The position numbers and the translations under genes are program-made. A DNA stretch of 64,000 bases. It comes from Allomesorhizobium camelthorni (lineage in GTDB: Bacteria; Pseudomonadota; Alphaproteobacteria; Rhizobiales; Rhizobiaceae). The stretch is taken from the NCBI RefSeq assembly GCF_011045125.1, contig NZ_JAAKZF010000005.1, positions 62,001 through 126,000 on the forward strand, read 5' to 3'. This document shows positions 18,200 to 26,620 of the stretch, piece after piece (position 1 is the stretch's first letter; every line of letters begins with the position of its first letter). The notes beneath the pieces were generated by a model that was not told the DNA's origin, ran no database searches, and saw only the letters and a program-made list of their open reading frames with translations.

Positions 18200-18474
18200 C
18201 CGCATATTCCATGCCGGCCTTGATCCCGTGCTTTTCGTCGGCGCGCAGGTAGAGCCCGGCCTGGTCGTAGAGCACCTGGTAGTCGCCTGAGACGATAGCC
18301 GAGGCCGTGAAATCGCCCGACACCTGGCGGATGTAGGCATGTCCGTTGTCGCGGATGAAGCCGTAGAAGGTCTTGCGCCAGAAATCCGTTTCGGCGCCGG
18401 TGCGCAGCTCAAGCGCCTCCGCATGGCCGCTCCAGACAGGGCGGCTCGTTGAGCCAGTGAAACGCTTCGTGCAT
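18200..18474 (-). pseudogene. Broken DUF1349 (concanavalin-like) gene remnant
   Basis: Read from 18474 leftwards, MHEAFHWLNEPP is followed by a frame change, then VWSGHAEALELRTG and TDFWRKTFYGFIRDNGHAY and LYDQAGLYLRADE. These are the conserved blocks of DUF1349 proteins. One extra C in a CCC run near 18440 breaks the frame; removing it gives NEPPVWSG. The sequence stops matching after AGMEYA, next to the stop of the alpha/beta hydrolase, so the C-terminal half is missing. An intact member is about 190 aa. It looks like a decaying leftover. Confidence 0.75.
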
Positions 18475-18554
18475 GGCGGAGTTCCTGTCGCTAATGTCGA
18501 CTGCATAGCGGCGCGTTCGCGCGCCGTCCGCATCGGGAGTTCTGGACATTGGTA

Positions 18555-18575
18555 TTGACAGGAATACATATGTTC
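18555..18575 (+). promoter_or_regulatory. TTGACA box with adjoining GGAATACATATGTTC motif
   Basis: A consensus -35 hexamer TTGACA (18555-18560) is followed directly by GGAATACATATGTTC. No good -10 hexamer is obvious. A very similar arrangement (TTGACA then GGAAACAAATGTTC) lies ahead of srlM at 25262-25286. It may be an operator shared by the two operons. Confidence 0.4.
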
Positions 18576-18619
18576 AGTAACCCTCGCATTATCAGCCGAA
18601 TATCAGGAGGAGTATCGGG

Positions 18620-19948
18620 ATGGCTTCCAATGTTGCGTTGACGGGGCTTGCCCGCGATCTCGAGGCGCGGGGCAAATCCGGCAAGCCGATCCGCATCGGG
18701 CTGATCGGCTCGGGCGAGATGGGCACCGACATCGTCACCCGCGTGGCGCACATGTCGGGCATCGAGATCGGCGCAATTTCCGAACTGAACATTCCGGCGG
18801 CCAGCAAGGCGGTCGACATCGCCTTCCGCGAGGCAGGGCATTCGCGCGAAGTCTCCAATGCATCGGGCATGACCGCCGCTATGGAGGCCGGCAAGATCGC
18901 GGTCACCAGCGACGCCGACCTGATCATCAACAATGATTTGATCGACGTGGTGATCGACGCGACCGGCGTTCCGGCCGTCGGCGCCGAGATCGGCCTGCGC
19001 GCCATGGAGCATGGCAAGCATCTGGTGATGATGAATGTCGAGGCCGACGTCACCATCGGCGCTTACCTGAAGAGCGAGGCCGACCGGCTCGGCGTCACCT
19101 ATTCGCTGGGCGCTGGCGACGAGCCGTCGTCGTGCATGGAACTGATCGAATTCGTGTCGGCCATGGGCCATCCGATCGTCGCGGCCGGCAAGGGCAAGAA
19201 CAATCCGCTCAACATCGACGCCACCCCGCCGGACTATGAGGAGGAGGCCGCGCGCCGGAATATGAATGTGCGAATGCTGGTCGAGTTCGTCGACGGCTCC
19301 AAGACCATGGTCGAGATGGCGGCGATCGCCAATGCGACCGGGCTCGTGCCCGACAAGGCCGGCATGCACGGCCCTTCCGCCACGCTCGGCGAACTCAACA
19401 AGGTGCTGGTGCCTCAGAAGGACGGCGGTGTGCTGTCCAGGGTCGGCGTCGTTGACTACACGATCGGCAAGGGCGTGGCGCCCGGCGTCTTCGTGGTGGC
19501 GGACATGTCGCATCCTCGCATTTCCGAGCGCATGGAAGACCTGAAGATGGGCAAGGGCCCGTACTTCACCTTCCATCGCCCCTATCACCTGACCTCGCTG
19601 GAAGTGCCGCTGACCTGTGCCCGCGTCGTGCTCTACGGCAAGGCCGACATGGTGCCGCTGGCAAAGCCGGTGGCCGAAGTCTGCGCCGTCGCCAAGAAGG
19701 ACATGCAGCCCGGCGAGAAGCTCGATGCGATCGGCGAATATTGCTATCGCGCCTGGATCATGACCGCGCCCGAGGCGCATGCGGCGAGGGCCGTTCCCTG
19801 TGGCCTGCTGCAGGGCGGCTCGGTAAAAGCGCCGATCAGGAAGGGCGAGCTTCTCACCTACGCCAATGCAGCGCCGGCGCCGGGATCGAAGATCGCCGAG
19901 TTGCGGGCGCGCCAGGACAAGCTCGTCTACGGCGGCGTGGAGGCCTGA
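18620..19948 (+). CDS. COG4091-type NAD(P)-binding dehydrogenase with C-terminal SAF domain
   Basis: The product is 442 aa. Residues about 20-160 form a Rossmann domain (IRIGLIGSGEMGTDIV), followed by a homoserine-dehydrogenase-like middle. The C-terminal 70 or so residues form a SAF domain (VAKKDMQPGEKLDAIG). The family is annotated as homoserine-dehydrogenase-like, but the true substrates are sugar- or polyol-derived in some characterised relatives, so the reaction is left open. An AGGAGG ribosome site lies 7 bp upstream. It leads an operon with E1-alpha, E1-beta and E2 genes (gaps of 2, 0 and 2 bp). Confidence 0.8.
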   Translation: MASNVALTGLARDLEARGKSGKPIRIGLIGSGEMGTDIVTRVAHMSGIEIGAISELNIPAASKAVDIAFREAGHSREVSNASGMTAAMEAGKIAVTSDADLIINNDLIDVVIDATGVPAVGAEIGLRAMEHGKHLVMMNVEADVTIGAYLKSEADRLGVTYSLGAGDEPSSCMELIEFVSAMGHPIVAAGKGKNNPLNIDATPPDYEEEAARRNMNVRMLVEFVDGSKTMVEMAAIANATGLVPDKAGMHGPSATLGELNKVLVPQKDGGVLSRVGVVDYTIGKGVAPGVFVVADMSHPRISERMEDLKMGKGPYFTFHRPYHLTSLEVPLTCARVVLYGKADMVPLAKPVAEVCAVAKKDMQPGEKLDAIGEYCYRAWIMTAPEAHAARAVPCGLLQGGSVKAPIRKGELLTYANAAPAPGSKIAELRARQDKLVYGGVEA

Positions 19949-19950
19949 CC

Positions 19951-20985
19951 ATGGCCGCTCCGAAACGGGCGCAGCCGGAAGCGGCCGTGCGCGCCAATTT
20001 GCCTTTCATCTATCGTGAATACAGTCCCGAGCAGCTTCGCCAGGTGCTGCACAAGATGTATCTCATCCGCCGCTTCGAGGAAGGCGCGGAAGAGTGCTAC
20101 ATGCGCGGTCTGATCCACGGCACCATGCACCTGTCGATCGGGCAGGAAGCCAGCGCCATGGGCATCTGCATGCCGCTCGCCGAACATGATCAGATCACGT
20201 CGACGCACCGCGGCCATGGCCATTGCATCGCCAAGGGGGCCGAGGTGAAGAAGATGTTCGCCGAGTTCTTTGGCAAGACGACCGGCTACTGCAAGGGCCG
20301 CGGCGGCTCGATGCACATAGCCGACGTCGCCAAGGGCAATCTCGGCGCCAACGGCATCGTCGCCGGCGGCATTCCGATCGCGGTCGGGGCCGCGCTCTCG
20401 GCCAAGAGGATGAAGACCGGCAAGGTGGTGGTCTCGTTCTTCGGCGACGGCGCCAACAATGAGGGCGCGTTTCACGAGGCGCTGAACATGGCGTCGGTTT
20501 GGAAACTGCCGGTCATCTTCGTCTGCGAGAACAATGGCTACGGCATGTCGACCTCGACGGAGCGGTCGACGGCGGTGAAGAACATCGCCGAGCGGGCAGC
20601 CGCCTATTCGATGCCGGGCGTGATCGTCAACGGCAACATTTTTTCGGAAGTTGCGGAAGCCTCGCACCGCGCGGTGGAGCGGGCGCGGGCGGGTGAGGGG
20701 CCGACGCTGATCGAATCCAAGACCTACCGCCATCGCGGCCACTCCAAGAGCGACCGCAACCGCTATCGCACCAAGGAGGAGATCGAGGACTGGATGTCCA
20801 ACCGCGATCCGATCACGCTGTTTGAGAACGAGCTGCAGGAATTCGGCATCATCGACCGGGAGGGCGTTGAAGCGATCCGCGAGGCGGTCGCCCGGGAAAT
20901 CGCCGAGGGCATCCAATTCGCCAAGGATAGCCCATCGCCGGATGTCCGCGACGTTGAGAACTACGTCTATACGGAGCCGGCGTAA
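19951..20985 (+). CDS. 2-oxoacid (pyruvate/acetoin-type) dehydrogenase E1 alpha subunit
   Basis: The product is 344 aa. It binds thiamine diphosphate through GDGANNEGAFHEALN...ENNGYG. It contains the phosphorylation-loop-like stretch YRHRGHSKSD and the N-terminal LIRRFEE helix. With E1 beta it decarboxylates a 2-oxo acid or cleaves acetoin and passes the acyl group to E2. The start is set by GGAGG at 19939. A peripheral paralogue is likely, since a housekeeping pyruvate dehydrogenase normally sits with lpd and lipA. Acetoin dehydrogenase alpha is the main alternative. Confidence 0.85.
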   Translation: MAAPKRAQPEAAVRANLPFIYREYSPEQLRQVLHKMYLIRRFEEGAEECYMRGLIHGTMHLSIGQEASAMGICMPLAEHDQITSTHRGHGHCIAKGAEVKKMFAEFFGKTTGYCKGRGGSMHIADVAKGNLGANGIVAGGIPIAVGAALSAKRMKTGKVVVSFFGDGANNEGAFHEALNMASVWKLPVIFVCENNGYGMSTSTERSTAVKNIAERAAAYSMPGVIVNGNIFSEVAEASHRAVERARAGEGPTLIESKTYRHRGHSKSDRNRYRTKEEIEDWMSNRDPITLFENELQEFGIIDREGVEAIREAVAREIAEGIQFAKDSPSPDVRDVENYVYTEPA

Positions 20986-21984
20986 ATGGACGCGATGGTC
21001 CGCGAACTGAGCTACGCCCAGGCGATCCAGGAGGCCATGGCGCTCGCCATGGAAGCCGACGAGCGCGTGTTCCTGATGGGCGAGGATATCGGCGTCTATG
21101 GCGGCGCGTTTCAGGTGACGGGCGATCTGGTCGAGCGCTTCGGCGCCGAGCGGGTGATGGACACGCCGATCTCCGAACTCGGCGGCGCAGGCGTCGCGGT
21201 CGGCGCGGCCATGACCGGCATGCGGCCGGTCTTCGAGTTCCAGTTCTCCGATTTCGCCACGCTCGCCATGGAGCAGATCGTCAACCAGGCGGCCAAGATG
21301 CGCTTCATGCTGGGCGGCGAGGTCTCCGTGCCGCTGGTGATGCGCTTTCCCGCCGGTTCCGGCACGGGCGCGGCGGCCCAGCACAGCCAGAGCCTGGAAG
21401 CGTGGCTCGGCCACGTGCCCGGCCTGAAGGTGATCCAGCCGGCGACGCCGCACGACGCGAAAGGGATGCTGCTGGCGGCGATCGAAGATCCCGATCCGGT
21501 GATGATCTTCGAGCACAAGCTGCTCTACAAGATGAAGGGCCCGGTGCCGGAAGGCCATTACACCGTGCCGATCGGCAAGGCGGAAATCCGACGCGAGGGC
21601 CGCGATCTGACCATCGTCGCGACCTCGATCATGGTGCACAAGGCGCTAGAAGCGGCAGAGACGCTGGAGGCGGAAGGCATCGACGTCGAGGTGGTCGATC
21701 TCAGGACCATCCGGCCGATGGACAAGGCGACCATCATCGAGAGCGTCAAGAAGACGTCGCGGCTGCTTTGCGTTTACGAGGCGGTCAAGACTTTGGGCAT
21801 CGGCGCCGAGGTCAGCGCGATGATCGCGGAGAGCGAGGCGTTCGACTATCTCGACGCGCCGGTCGTGCGGCTGGGCGGCGCCGAAACGCCGATCCCCTAC
21901 AATCCCGAACTCGAGAAGGCGACGGTGCCGCAGGTGCCCGACATAATCGCGGCCGCGCGCGGCCTGGTCCAGGGAACGCGCTGA
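20986..21984 (+). CDS. 2-oxoacid dehydrogenase E1 beta subunit
   Basis: The product is 332 aa, a transketolase-like E1 beta ([17 protein letters not shown] at the pyrimidine-binding side; transketolase C-terminal domain from about residue 200). It lacks the N-terminal lipoyl domain found in the housekeeping rhizobial PdhB, supporting a peripheral complex. The start codon directly follows the E1-alpha stop. E2 follows after 2 bp. Confidence 0.86.
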   Translation: MDAMVRELSYAQAIQEAMALAMEADERVFLMGEDIGVYGGAFQVTGDLVERFGAERVMDTPISELGGAGVAVGAAMTGMRPVFEFQFSDFATLAMEQIVNQAAKMRFMLGGEVSVPLVMRFPAGSGTGAAAQHSQSLEAWLGHVPGLKVIQPATPHDAKGMLLAAIEDPDPVMIFEHKLLYKMKGPVPEGHYTVPIGKAEIRREGRDLTIVATSIMVHKALEAAETLEAEGIDVEVVDLRTIRPMDKATIIESVKKTSRLLCVYEAVKTLGIGAEVSAMIAESEAFDYLDAPVVRLGGAETPIPYNPELEKATVPQVPDIIAAARGLVQGTR

Positions 21985-21986
21985 AA

Positions 21987-23510
21987 ATGCCGGTCGAGGT
22001 CATCCTGCCCAAGGTCGACATGGACATGGCGACCGGCCAGATCTCGCGCTGGTTCGTCGAGGAGGGTGCTGTGGTCAAGAAGGGCGACGTGCTCTTCGAG
22101 ATCGAGACCGACAAGGCGGCGATGGAAATCGACGCACCCGCCAGCGGCACGATCCGCGACATCACCGGCAGGGAAGGGGTGGATATCCCGGTCGGCGAGG
22201 CAGTGGCCTGGATTTATGAGGCGGGGGAAAGCGTCGGCGCGGCCGGGAAGAACAAAGCTCCAATCCCCGCCCGTGTGGGGGAGATGTCGCCGAAGGCGAC
22301 AGAGGGCGGCGCTGTCCCGCCGGCTCCTCAGGTCGAAACTGAGGGGCAAACCGGAAATGGGGGGCGCCTTGCGTTGCCCCCCTCTGCCCTCCCGAGTGCT
22401 GATGGAGGGGCGGGCATCTCCCCCACAAGGGGGGAGATGAACCAAGCGCCTAGCGTCCGCGCCACGCCGCTCGCCCGCCGCATTGCGCGCGAAGGTGGGA
22501 TCGATATTGCGGCGGTGACCGGTTCAGGTCCGTATGGGCGCGTGGTGAAGGCTGATGTGGAGAAGGCGGCTGCGGCAGCGCCCTCCCTCCCCCTTGCGGG
22601 GAGGGTGTCGGCGGAGCCGACGGGTGGGGGTGGTTCCGCCTCGCCGTCTTCTCAAGCTTCGCCGCCCCCCTCTGCCCTGCCGGGCGAGATCGGCCAATCG
22701 TCCGAAACCGCATCTTCCTCGCCACCCCCACCCGGCCCCTCGGGCCACCCTCCCCGCAAGGGGGAGGGAGAAGAAGCGCTAAAACTCTTCGCGGAGGGCT
22801 CCTACGAACTCATCCCGCATGACAATATGCGCAAGACCATCGCCCGGCGGCTGGTCGAGGCGAAGTCGACCATCCCGCATTTCTATCTCACCCTCGACTG
22901 CGAACTCGATGCTTTGCTTGCGCTCAGGGCGCAGTTGAATGCCGCCGCGCCGGTGACGAAGACCGAAAAGGGCGAGGTCCCCGCCTACAAGCTGTCGGTC
23001 AACGATCTGATCATCAAGGCGATGGCGCTAGCGCTGCGCGACGTGCCGACGGCCAACGTCTCGTGGACCGAGACCGCCATGGTGCAGCACAGGCATGCCG
23101 ATGTCGGCGTGGCGGTGTCGATCCCCGGCGGACTGATCACGCCGATCGTGCGCAAGGCCGACGAAAAGACGCTGTCGGTGATCTCCAACGAGATGAAGGA
23201 CATGGCCGCGCGTGCGCGCAACAAGAAGCTGAAGCCGGAGGAATACCAGGGCGGCACCACGGCCGTGTCCAATCTCGGCATGTTCGGCATCAAGGATTTT
23301 TCCGCCGTCATCAACCCGCCGCACGCGACCATCCTGGCGGTCGGCGCGGGCGAAGAGCGGGCGGTGGTCAGGAACGGCGAGGTGAAGATCGCCACGATGA
23401 TGTCGGTGACGCTGTCGACCGACCACCGCGCCGTCGACGGCGCGCTCGGGGCCGAGCTGCTGGTCGCCTTCAAGCGCCATGTCGAAAATCCGATGGGGAT
23501 GCTGGTTTAA
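21987..23510 (+). CDS. Dihydrolipoamide acyltransferase (E2) with repeat-derived linkers
   Basis: The product is 507 aa. The order is lipoyl domain (1-78, lipoyl Lys43 in ETDKAAME), linker, E3-binding domain (about 157-193, RATPLARRIAREGGID), linker, and catalytic domain (about 270-507, with His480 in STDHRAVDGA). Family members are usually 420-450 aa. The excess lies in the two linkers, residues 92-151 and 199-261, which are encoded by GC-rich palindromic repeats in frame. The catalytic residues are intact. No dihydrolipoamide dehydrogenase gene follows, so E3 must come from another complex. Confidence 0.88.
   Translation: MPVEVILPKVDMDMATGQISRWFVEEGAVVKKGDVLFEIETDKAAMEIDAPASGTIRDITGREGVDIPVGEAVAWIYEAGESVGAAGKNKAPIPARVGEMSPKATEGGAVPPAPQVETEGQTGNGGRLALPPSALPSADGGAGISPTRGEMNQAPSVRATPLARRIAREGGIDIAAVTGSGPYGRVVKADVEKAAAAAPSLPLAGRVSAEPTGGGGSASPSSQASPPPSALPGEIGQSSETASSSPPPPGPSGHPPRKGEGEEALKLFAEGSYELIPHDNMRKTIARRLVEAKSTIPHFYLTLDCELDALLALRAQLNAAAPVTKTEKGEVPAYKLSVNDLIIKAMALALRDVPTANVSWTETAMVQHRHADVGVAVSIPGGLITPIVRKADEKTLSVISNEMKDMAARARNKKLKPEEYQGGTTAVSNLGMFGIKDFSAVINPPHATILAVGAGEERAVVRNGEVKIATMMSVTLSTDHRAVDGALGAELLVAFKRHVENPMGMLV
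22262..22438. repeat. Palindromic repeat pair forming the first E2 linker
   Basis: Arm 1 (22262-22309) reads ATCCCCGCCCGTGTGGGGGA then GATGTCGCCGAAGGCGACAG. Arm 2 (22377-22438) ends ATCTCCCCCACAAGGGGGGA. The arms point outward-in (G-run end inside), the reverse of the 8934 copy. It is translated as PARVGEMSPKATEGG, a spacer, then LPPSALPS...GISPTRGEM. Confidence 0.85.
22582..22769. repeat. Palindromic repeat pair, family B, forming the second E2 linker
   Basis: Arm 1 (22582-22634) has TCCCCCTTGCGGGGAGGG, then GTCGGCGGAGCCGAC and GGGTGGGGGTGG. Arm 2 (22722-22769) runs CCACCCCCACC to CTCCCCGCAAGGGGGAGGGA. A partial family A piece (CCCCCCTCTGCCCTGCCGGG) lies between them. The same family B unit recurs at 23524. 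It encodes PSLPLAGRVSAEPTGGGG and GHPPRKGEGE in the E2 frame. Confidence 0.85.
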
Positions 23511-23523
23511 CACGGGCGCCAAA

Positions 23524-23694
23524 CCCTCCCCCTTGCGGGGTGGGTGTCGGCGGAGCCGACGGGTGGGGGTGGTGATGCCGGGCTCGATGGGTGGAGGAGA
23601 ATAGAATGTCGGGGGCTGTTCGGTACTTGAATGACGGCCGCCGAGCTTGGCGGAACCACCCCCACCCCTAACCCCTCCCCGCAAGGGGGAGGGG
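23524..23694. repeat. Palindromic repeat pair, family B, after the E2 gene
   Basis: Arms at 23524-23573 and 23654-23694 are inverted copies of CCCTCCCCCTTGCGGGG...GTGGGGGTGG. It fills most of the 214-bp gap between the convergent E2 and HAD genes. It could act as a bidirectional terminator-like hairpin, though there is no T-tract. Confidence 0.85.
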
Positions 23695-23724
23695 AACAGC
23701 GTTGGCGCAGGGTCCCGAGAAATA

Positions 23725-24420
23725 CTAGCCCGCCGCCCCGGCGCTTTCCTTGAGAAAACCAAGCCTGGCAAGCTGCAGCCCGACTTCATTCCAGTCGGCG
23801 CAGATGGCCGCCGCGCCGCGAGCAGTGAGGCGTGCGCCGTGTTCGAGATAGGTGTGGCCGCCGCCCGTGTAGCCGATGGCCGTCATGCCGGCCGCGACCG
23901 CGCCCTCGATGCCGAATGGGGAATCCTCGATCACCACGCAGTCGGCGGGGTTTGCGCCCATTTTTTCGGCGGCGTGGAGAAAAATGTCCGGAGCGGGCTT
24001 GCCTCGCCTGACCATCGCGGAACTGTAGATGGACGCGCCGAAGAACCGCGCCAGCCCGGTTACGCCGAGGCTGTGGTTTATGCGCTCGACCGACGATGAC
24101 GACGCCACGCAGCGTTCGACGCCGAGCGAATCCAGGAACGGCACGATGCCGTGGGTCGACTTCAACTCTTCGGTGAACAGGATCTTGGTCTCGGCCCAGA
24201 TGTCGTCGTCCGCGTGCTCCGGAAACTGGTGGCCGGTCAGGTCCCTGATCCTGACGATGATGTCGGACTGCTTCATGCCGACGCACTGTGCGATGATGTC
24301 CGCGCCGACGCCGCTCATGCCGTGCTTCTCGTAGACGCGCTCATAGGCGCGGGCGGCCAGCGGCTCGCTGTCGACCAGAACGCCGTCGCAGTCGAAAATG
24401 ATCAGCTTCGATCGCGCCAC
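23725..24420 (-). CDS. HAD-superfamily (IA) sugar-phosphatase-like hydrolase
   Basis: The product is 231 aa with motif I FDCDGVLVDSE (Asp10, Asp12), a helical cap domain, motif II SSS, motif III Lys in RRGKPAPDIF and motif IV EDSPFGIEGA. Subfamily IA members include phosphoglycolate phosphatase, beta-phosphoglucomutase and sugar/polyol-phosphate phosphatases. The GTG start at 24420 has GGGGGAG six bases upstream; longer starts at 24465 or 24483 lack a ribosome site. Its position between the dehydrogenase operon and the polyol PTS suggests a phosphorylated polyol or sugar as substrate; this is inference. Confidence 0.82.
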   Translation of the reverse strand: MARSKLIIFDCDGVLVDSEPLAARAYERVYEKHGMSGVGADIIAQCVGMKQSDIIVRIRDLTGHQFPEHADDDIWAETKILFTEELKSTHGIVPFLDSLGVERCVASSSSVERINHSLGVTGLARFFGASIYSSAMVRRGKPAPDIFLHAAEKMGANPADCVVIEDSPFGIEGAVAAGMTAIGYTGGGHTYLEHGARLTARGAAAICADWNEVGLQLARLGFLKESAGAAG

Positions 24421-24516
24421 GCGCTTCTCCCCCGAAAACCCAAAATCGCGCACATCGCTATCCATAAAAAACCAGATGTTCAATAGACGGGATTGCTGCC
24501 CTGCCGAATAGAGGGC

Positions 24517-25158
24517 TCAAAGCTGCGGGAGGGCGCTGCTGCGGCGCGATGCGCCCAGCGCCCGCTGCATGGCCTGCCGGGCCTGTGCGCGGTCGGGCGC
24601 GATCCAGTTCGGTTCAGCGCCGAGAAAGCGGTCCAGGAAGGCGACGGCATAGGCGGGCATCTCGGTGACGTTCTCGCGATACGACCACCAGGTGCGCAGA
24701 TCGTCGGCGCATTTGTCGATCATGGGTACACGGCCGAATTCCTGCTCGTAGATCGCCGCGATCGCCGACACGCAATAGTTGGTATAGAGAAAGCCTTCCG
24801 GCCAGAACCGCACGATCTCCAGCGCTTCGGGGTTGGCGGCATTCTCGTTCAGGCTGTCGAGGTCGGAAACCAACCGAGCCGGTTCCTGGCGAATCAGTTC
24901 GCGCAGAACCAGGCCGGCGGCAAAGACGATGAAATCGGCCCGATCCACCTGTGCGAAGCGCTTTTGCGCTTCGATGATCTCGACCCAGTCGAGAAACGCC
25001 CGCGTCAGCTTCGTCTCGTCGATCTCGAAGCGCAGGCCATAGGTCGCCGAGACCTCCCGGGCGCTGGCGCGGAACGTCGCCCTGAACCAGCGCAACTGCC
25101 GCAGCCGATGCCGAAGGTCGGGCATCAGGGCCAATTCGTCCTTGAACCGCAAATCCAT
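24517..25158 (-). CDS. Hypothetical protein, 213 aa, unrecognised
   Basis: No family was recognised. The protein looks soluble and mostly helical, with no signal peptide and no membrane segment. It is rich in Arg, Glu and Trp (RQLRWFRATFRASA; DDLRTWWSYRENV). Its codon usage fits the neighbours and the frame is clean. It is on the same strand as the HAD gene, 96 bp upstream of it, and divergent from srlM. Start at 25158 is the ATG beginning MDLRFKDEL. Confidence 0.65.
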   Translation of the reverse strand: MDLRFKDELALMPDLRHRLRQLRWFRATFRASAREVSATYGLRFEIDETKLTRAFLDWVEIIEAQKRFAQVDRADFIVFAAGLVLRELIRQEPARLVSDLDSLNENAANPEALEIVRFWPEGFLYTNYCVSAIAAIYEQEFGRVPMIDKCADDLRTWWSYRENVTEMPAYAVAFLDRFLGAEPNWIAPDRAQARQAMQRALGASRRSSALPQL

Positions 25159-25261
25159 TGTTCAGGGCATCCTTTTCCAGCAGAATCTAGCACGCCTGCC
25201 TGATAAACCAAATCAGTCCACCGCTTTGTGGCGGGCTCGATACGTCACGATATCATACATA

Positions 25262-25286
25262 TTGACATTGAAGGAAACAAATGTTC
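25262..25286 (+). promoter_or_regulatory. Putative srl operon promoter/operator
   Basis: TTGACA (25262-25267) is followed by GGAAACAAATGTTC (25273-25286) and then TCTAAT at 25287-25292, a poor -10 at 19-bp spacing. The surrounding 192-bp gap is visibly AT-richer than the genes. The motif resembles the one at 18555-18575. The SorC-type regulator at 31098 is a candidate binder. Confidence 0.4.
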
Positions 25287-25350
25287 TCTAATTGAAGCCG
25301 TCCCGCGCCACGTCAGCGCGGCTCGGCAAATCCTCGGGAGGAGGAGAAAT

Positions 25351-25788
25351 ATGGCGATCTGGCAATGGGGATTGCTGCTGCTGGTGGTGGTCTGGGCGCT
25401 TCAGTCGCTCGGCGTCTGGGTCCAGATGCGGCACTACTCCGGGGTCTTCAAAGGCATCACCGAAAAATACAGCGACGGCTTCGTTGGCGCTGGCAACCAT
25501 CGCGGCCGCTTCGGCAAGGGAACCATCGTGCTGGTCGTGGTGACGCCCGATCTGATTGTGCGCCGCTTCCTGGCGATGAGCGGGCGCTCCGTGTTCGCAA
25601 AATTCAAGAGACATGAAGAATTCGAGGGTGTCGCCCTCGACAAGCTCCGGTCCGATCCCGCGGTTTTGGGTGAGGGGGAACCCGGTGTGGCCGAGGCCGT
25701 GAAACGGGCGATCGAGCAAATCGACCGCGCGCGGTCGGAGCCGATCGAAGAGCCGGGCCTGTCCGGCTTGAACACTGCACGCGCATAG
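25351..25788 (+). CDS. srlM: SrlM/GutM-type glucitol operon activator
   Basis: The product is 145 aa. It has one N-terminal hydrophobic segment (WGLLLLVVVWALQSLGVW) and the GutM pattern: GRFGKGTIVLVVV and then a C-terminal soluble tail. In enteric bacteria GutM is an auxiliary activator encoded with the glucitol PTS. It starts the srl operon here, with ribosome site GGAGGAGGAG. The tail is longer than in the E. coli protein (about 119 aa). Confidence 0.82.
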   Translation: MAIWQWGLLLLVVVWALQSLGVWVQMRHYSGVFKGITEKYSDGFVGAGNHRGRFGKGTIVLVVVTPDLIVRRFLAMSGRSVFAKFKRHEEFEGVALDKLRSDPAVLGEGEPGVAEAVKRAIEQIDRARSEPIEEPGLSGLNTARA

Positions 25789-25844
25789 AGGACCGCCGCG
25801 AGCCGGGGGGATAAAGCCGGCAAGGGCTGAATAGAGGAGGAGAA

Positions 25845-26603
25845 ATGTCCATAATTTCAATGTTGGCGCAGCATGCCGACATGGCCGTCCAGAACCTGCA
25901 TGTCGCAGGCTCGATGGTTTCGGATGCTGCATTGCACGGCAAGCTCGCCGTCGGGCACGGCCCGAATGACCTTGTCGTTCTCGCCCAGGCCGACGGCGGC
26001 ATAAGTGTCGAGGAGTTCAGGCAGAAGCTGGAAACCGTCCAGCAGGAGGAGCAGCTCGGCTGGCTGACCGCCATCGGCAAGTACTTCATCGGCATCTTCC
26101 AAAAAGGCGGCGAGGTTTTCGCCGGCTTCGTCACCGGTATCATCCCGACGCTCGTCGTGCTGATGACGGCGTTCTACGCCATCACCGAACTGGTCGGCGA
26201 GGAGCGCGTGCACGGGCTTGCCCGCGGCGCGGGCAGGATCGCGCTGACCCGCTACACGGTGCTGCCGCTCTTGGCGGTGTTCTTCCTGACCAATCCGATG
26301 GCCTACACCTTCGGGTCGTTCCTCGAGGAAAAGCACAAGCCGGCCTTCTACGACGCGGCGGTGTCCTACGTTCACCCGCCGCTCGGCCTGTTCCCGCACA
26401 TCAATCCGGGCGAATATTTCGTCTGGGGCGGCGTGCTGGTGGCGCTTCTCGAACTGGAGCGCAGCGGCGCGGTGCCTTCCGGCTACCACATCAACGTCGC
26501 CATCTGGTACGCCATCGTCGGCCTCATCGTCATCCTGCTCAAGGGCATGCTGACCGAACGCATCACAGCCATCATGGCGCGCCGCCAGGGCGTCGAGCTG
26601 TAA
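25845..26603 (+). CDS. srlA: PTS glucitol/sorbitol-type EIIC component SrlA
   Basis: The product is 252 aa, a membrane EIIC with several helices and the motifs EEKHKPAFYDAAVSY and FPHINPGEYFVWGG. It forms the transport channel with the C2 part of SrlE. The N-terminus has about 65 residues more than E. coli SrlA (187 aa); the extension (SMVSDAALHGKLAVGHG) looks soluble. GGAGG lies ahead of the ATG. Confidence 0.88.
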   Translation: MSIISMLAQHADMAVQNLHVAGSMVSDAALHGKLAVGHGPNDLVVLAQADGGISVEEFRQKLETVQQEEQLGWLTAIGKYFIGIFQKGGEVFAGFVTGIIPTLVVLMTAFYAITELVGEERVHGLARGAGRIALTRYTVLPLLAVFFLTNPMAYTFGSFLEEKHKPAFYDAAVSYVHPPLGLFPHINPGEYFVWGGVLVALLELERSGAVPSGYHINVAIWYAIVGLIVILLKGMLTERITAIMARRQGVEL

Positions 26604-26620
26604 TCGGGGGAGGGCGAAAA

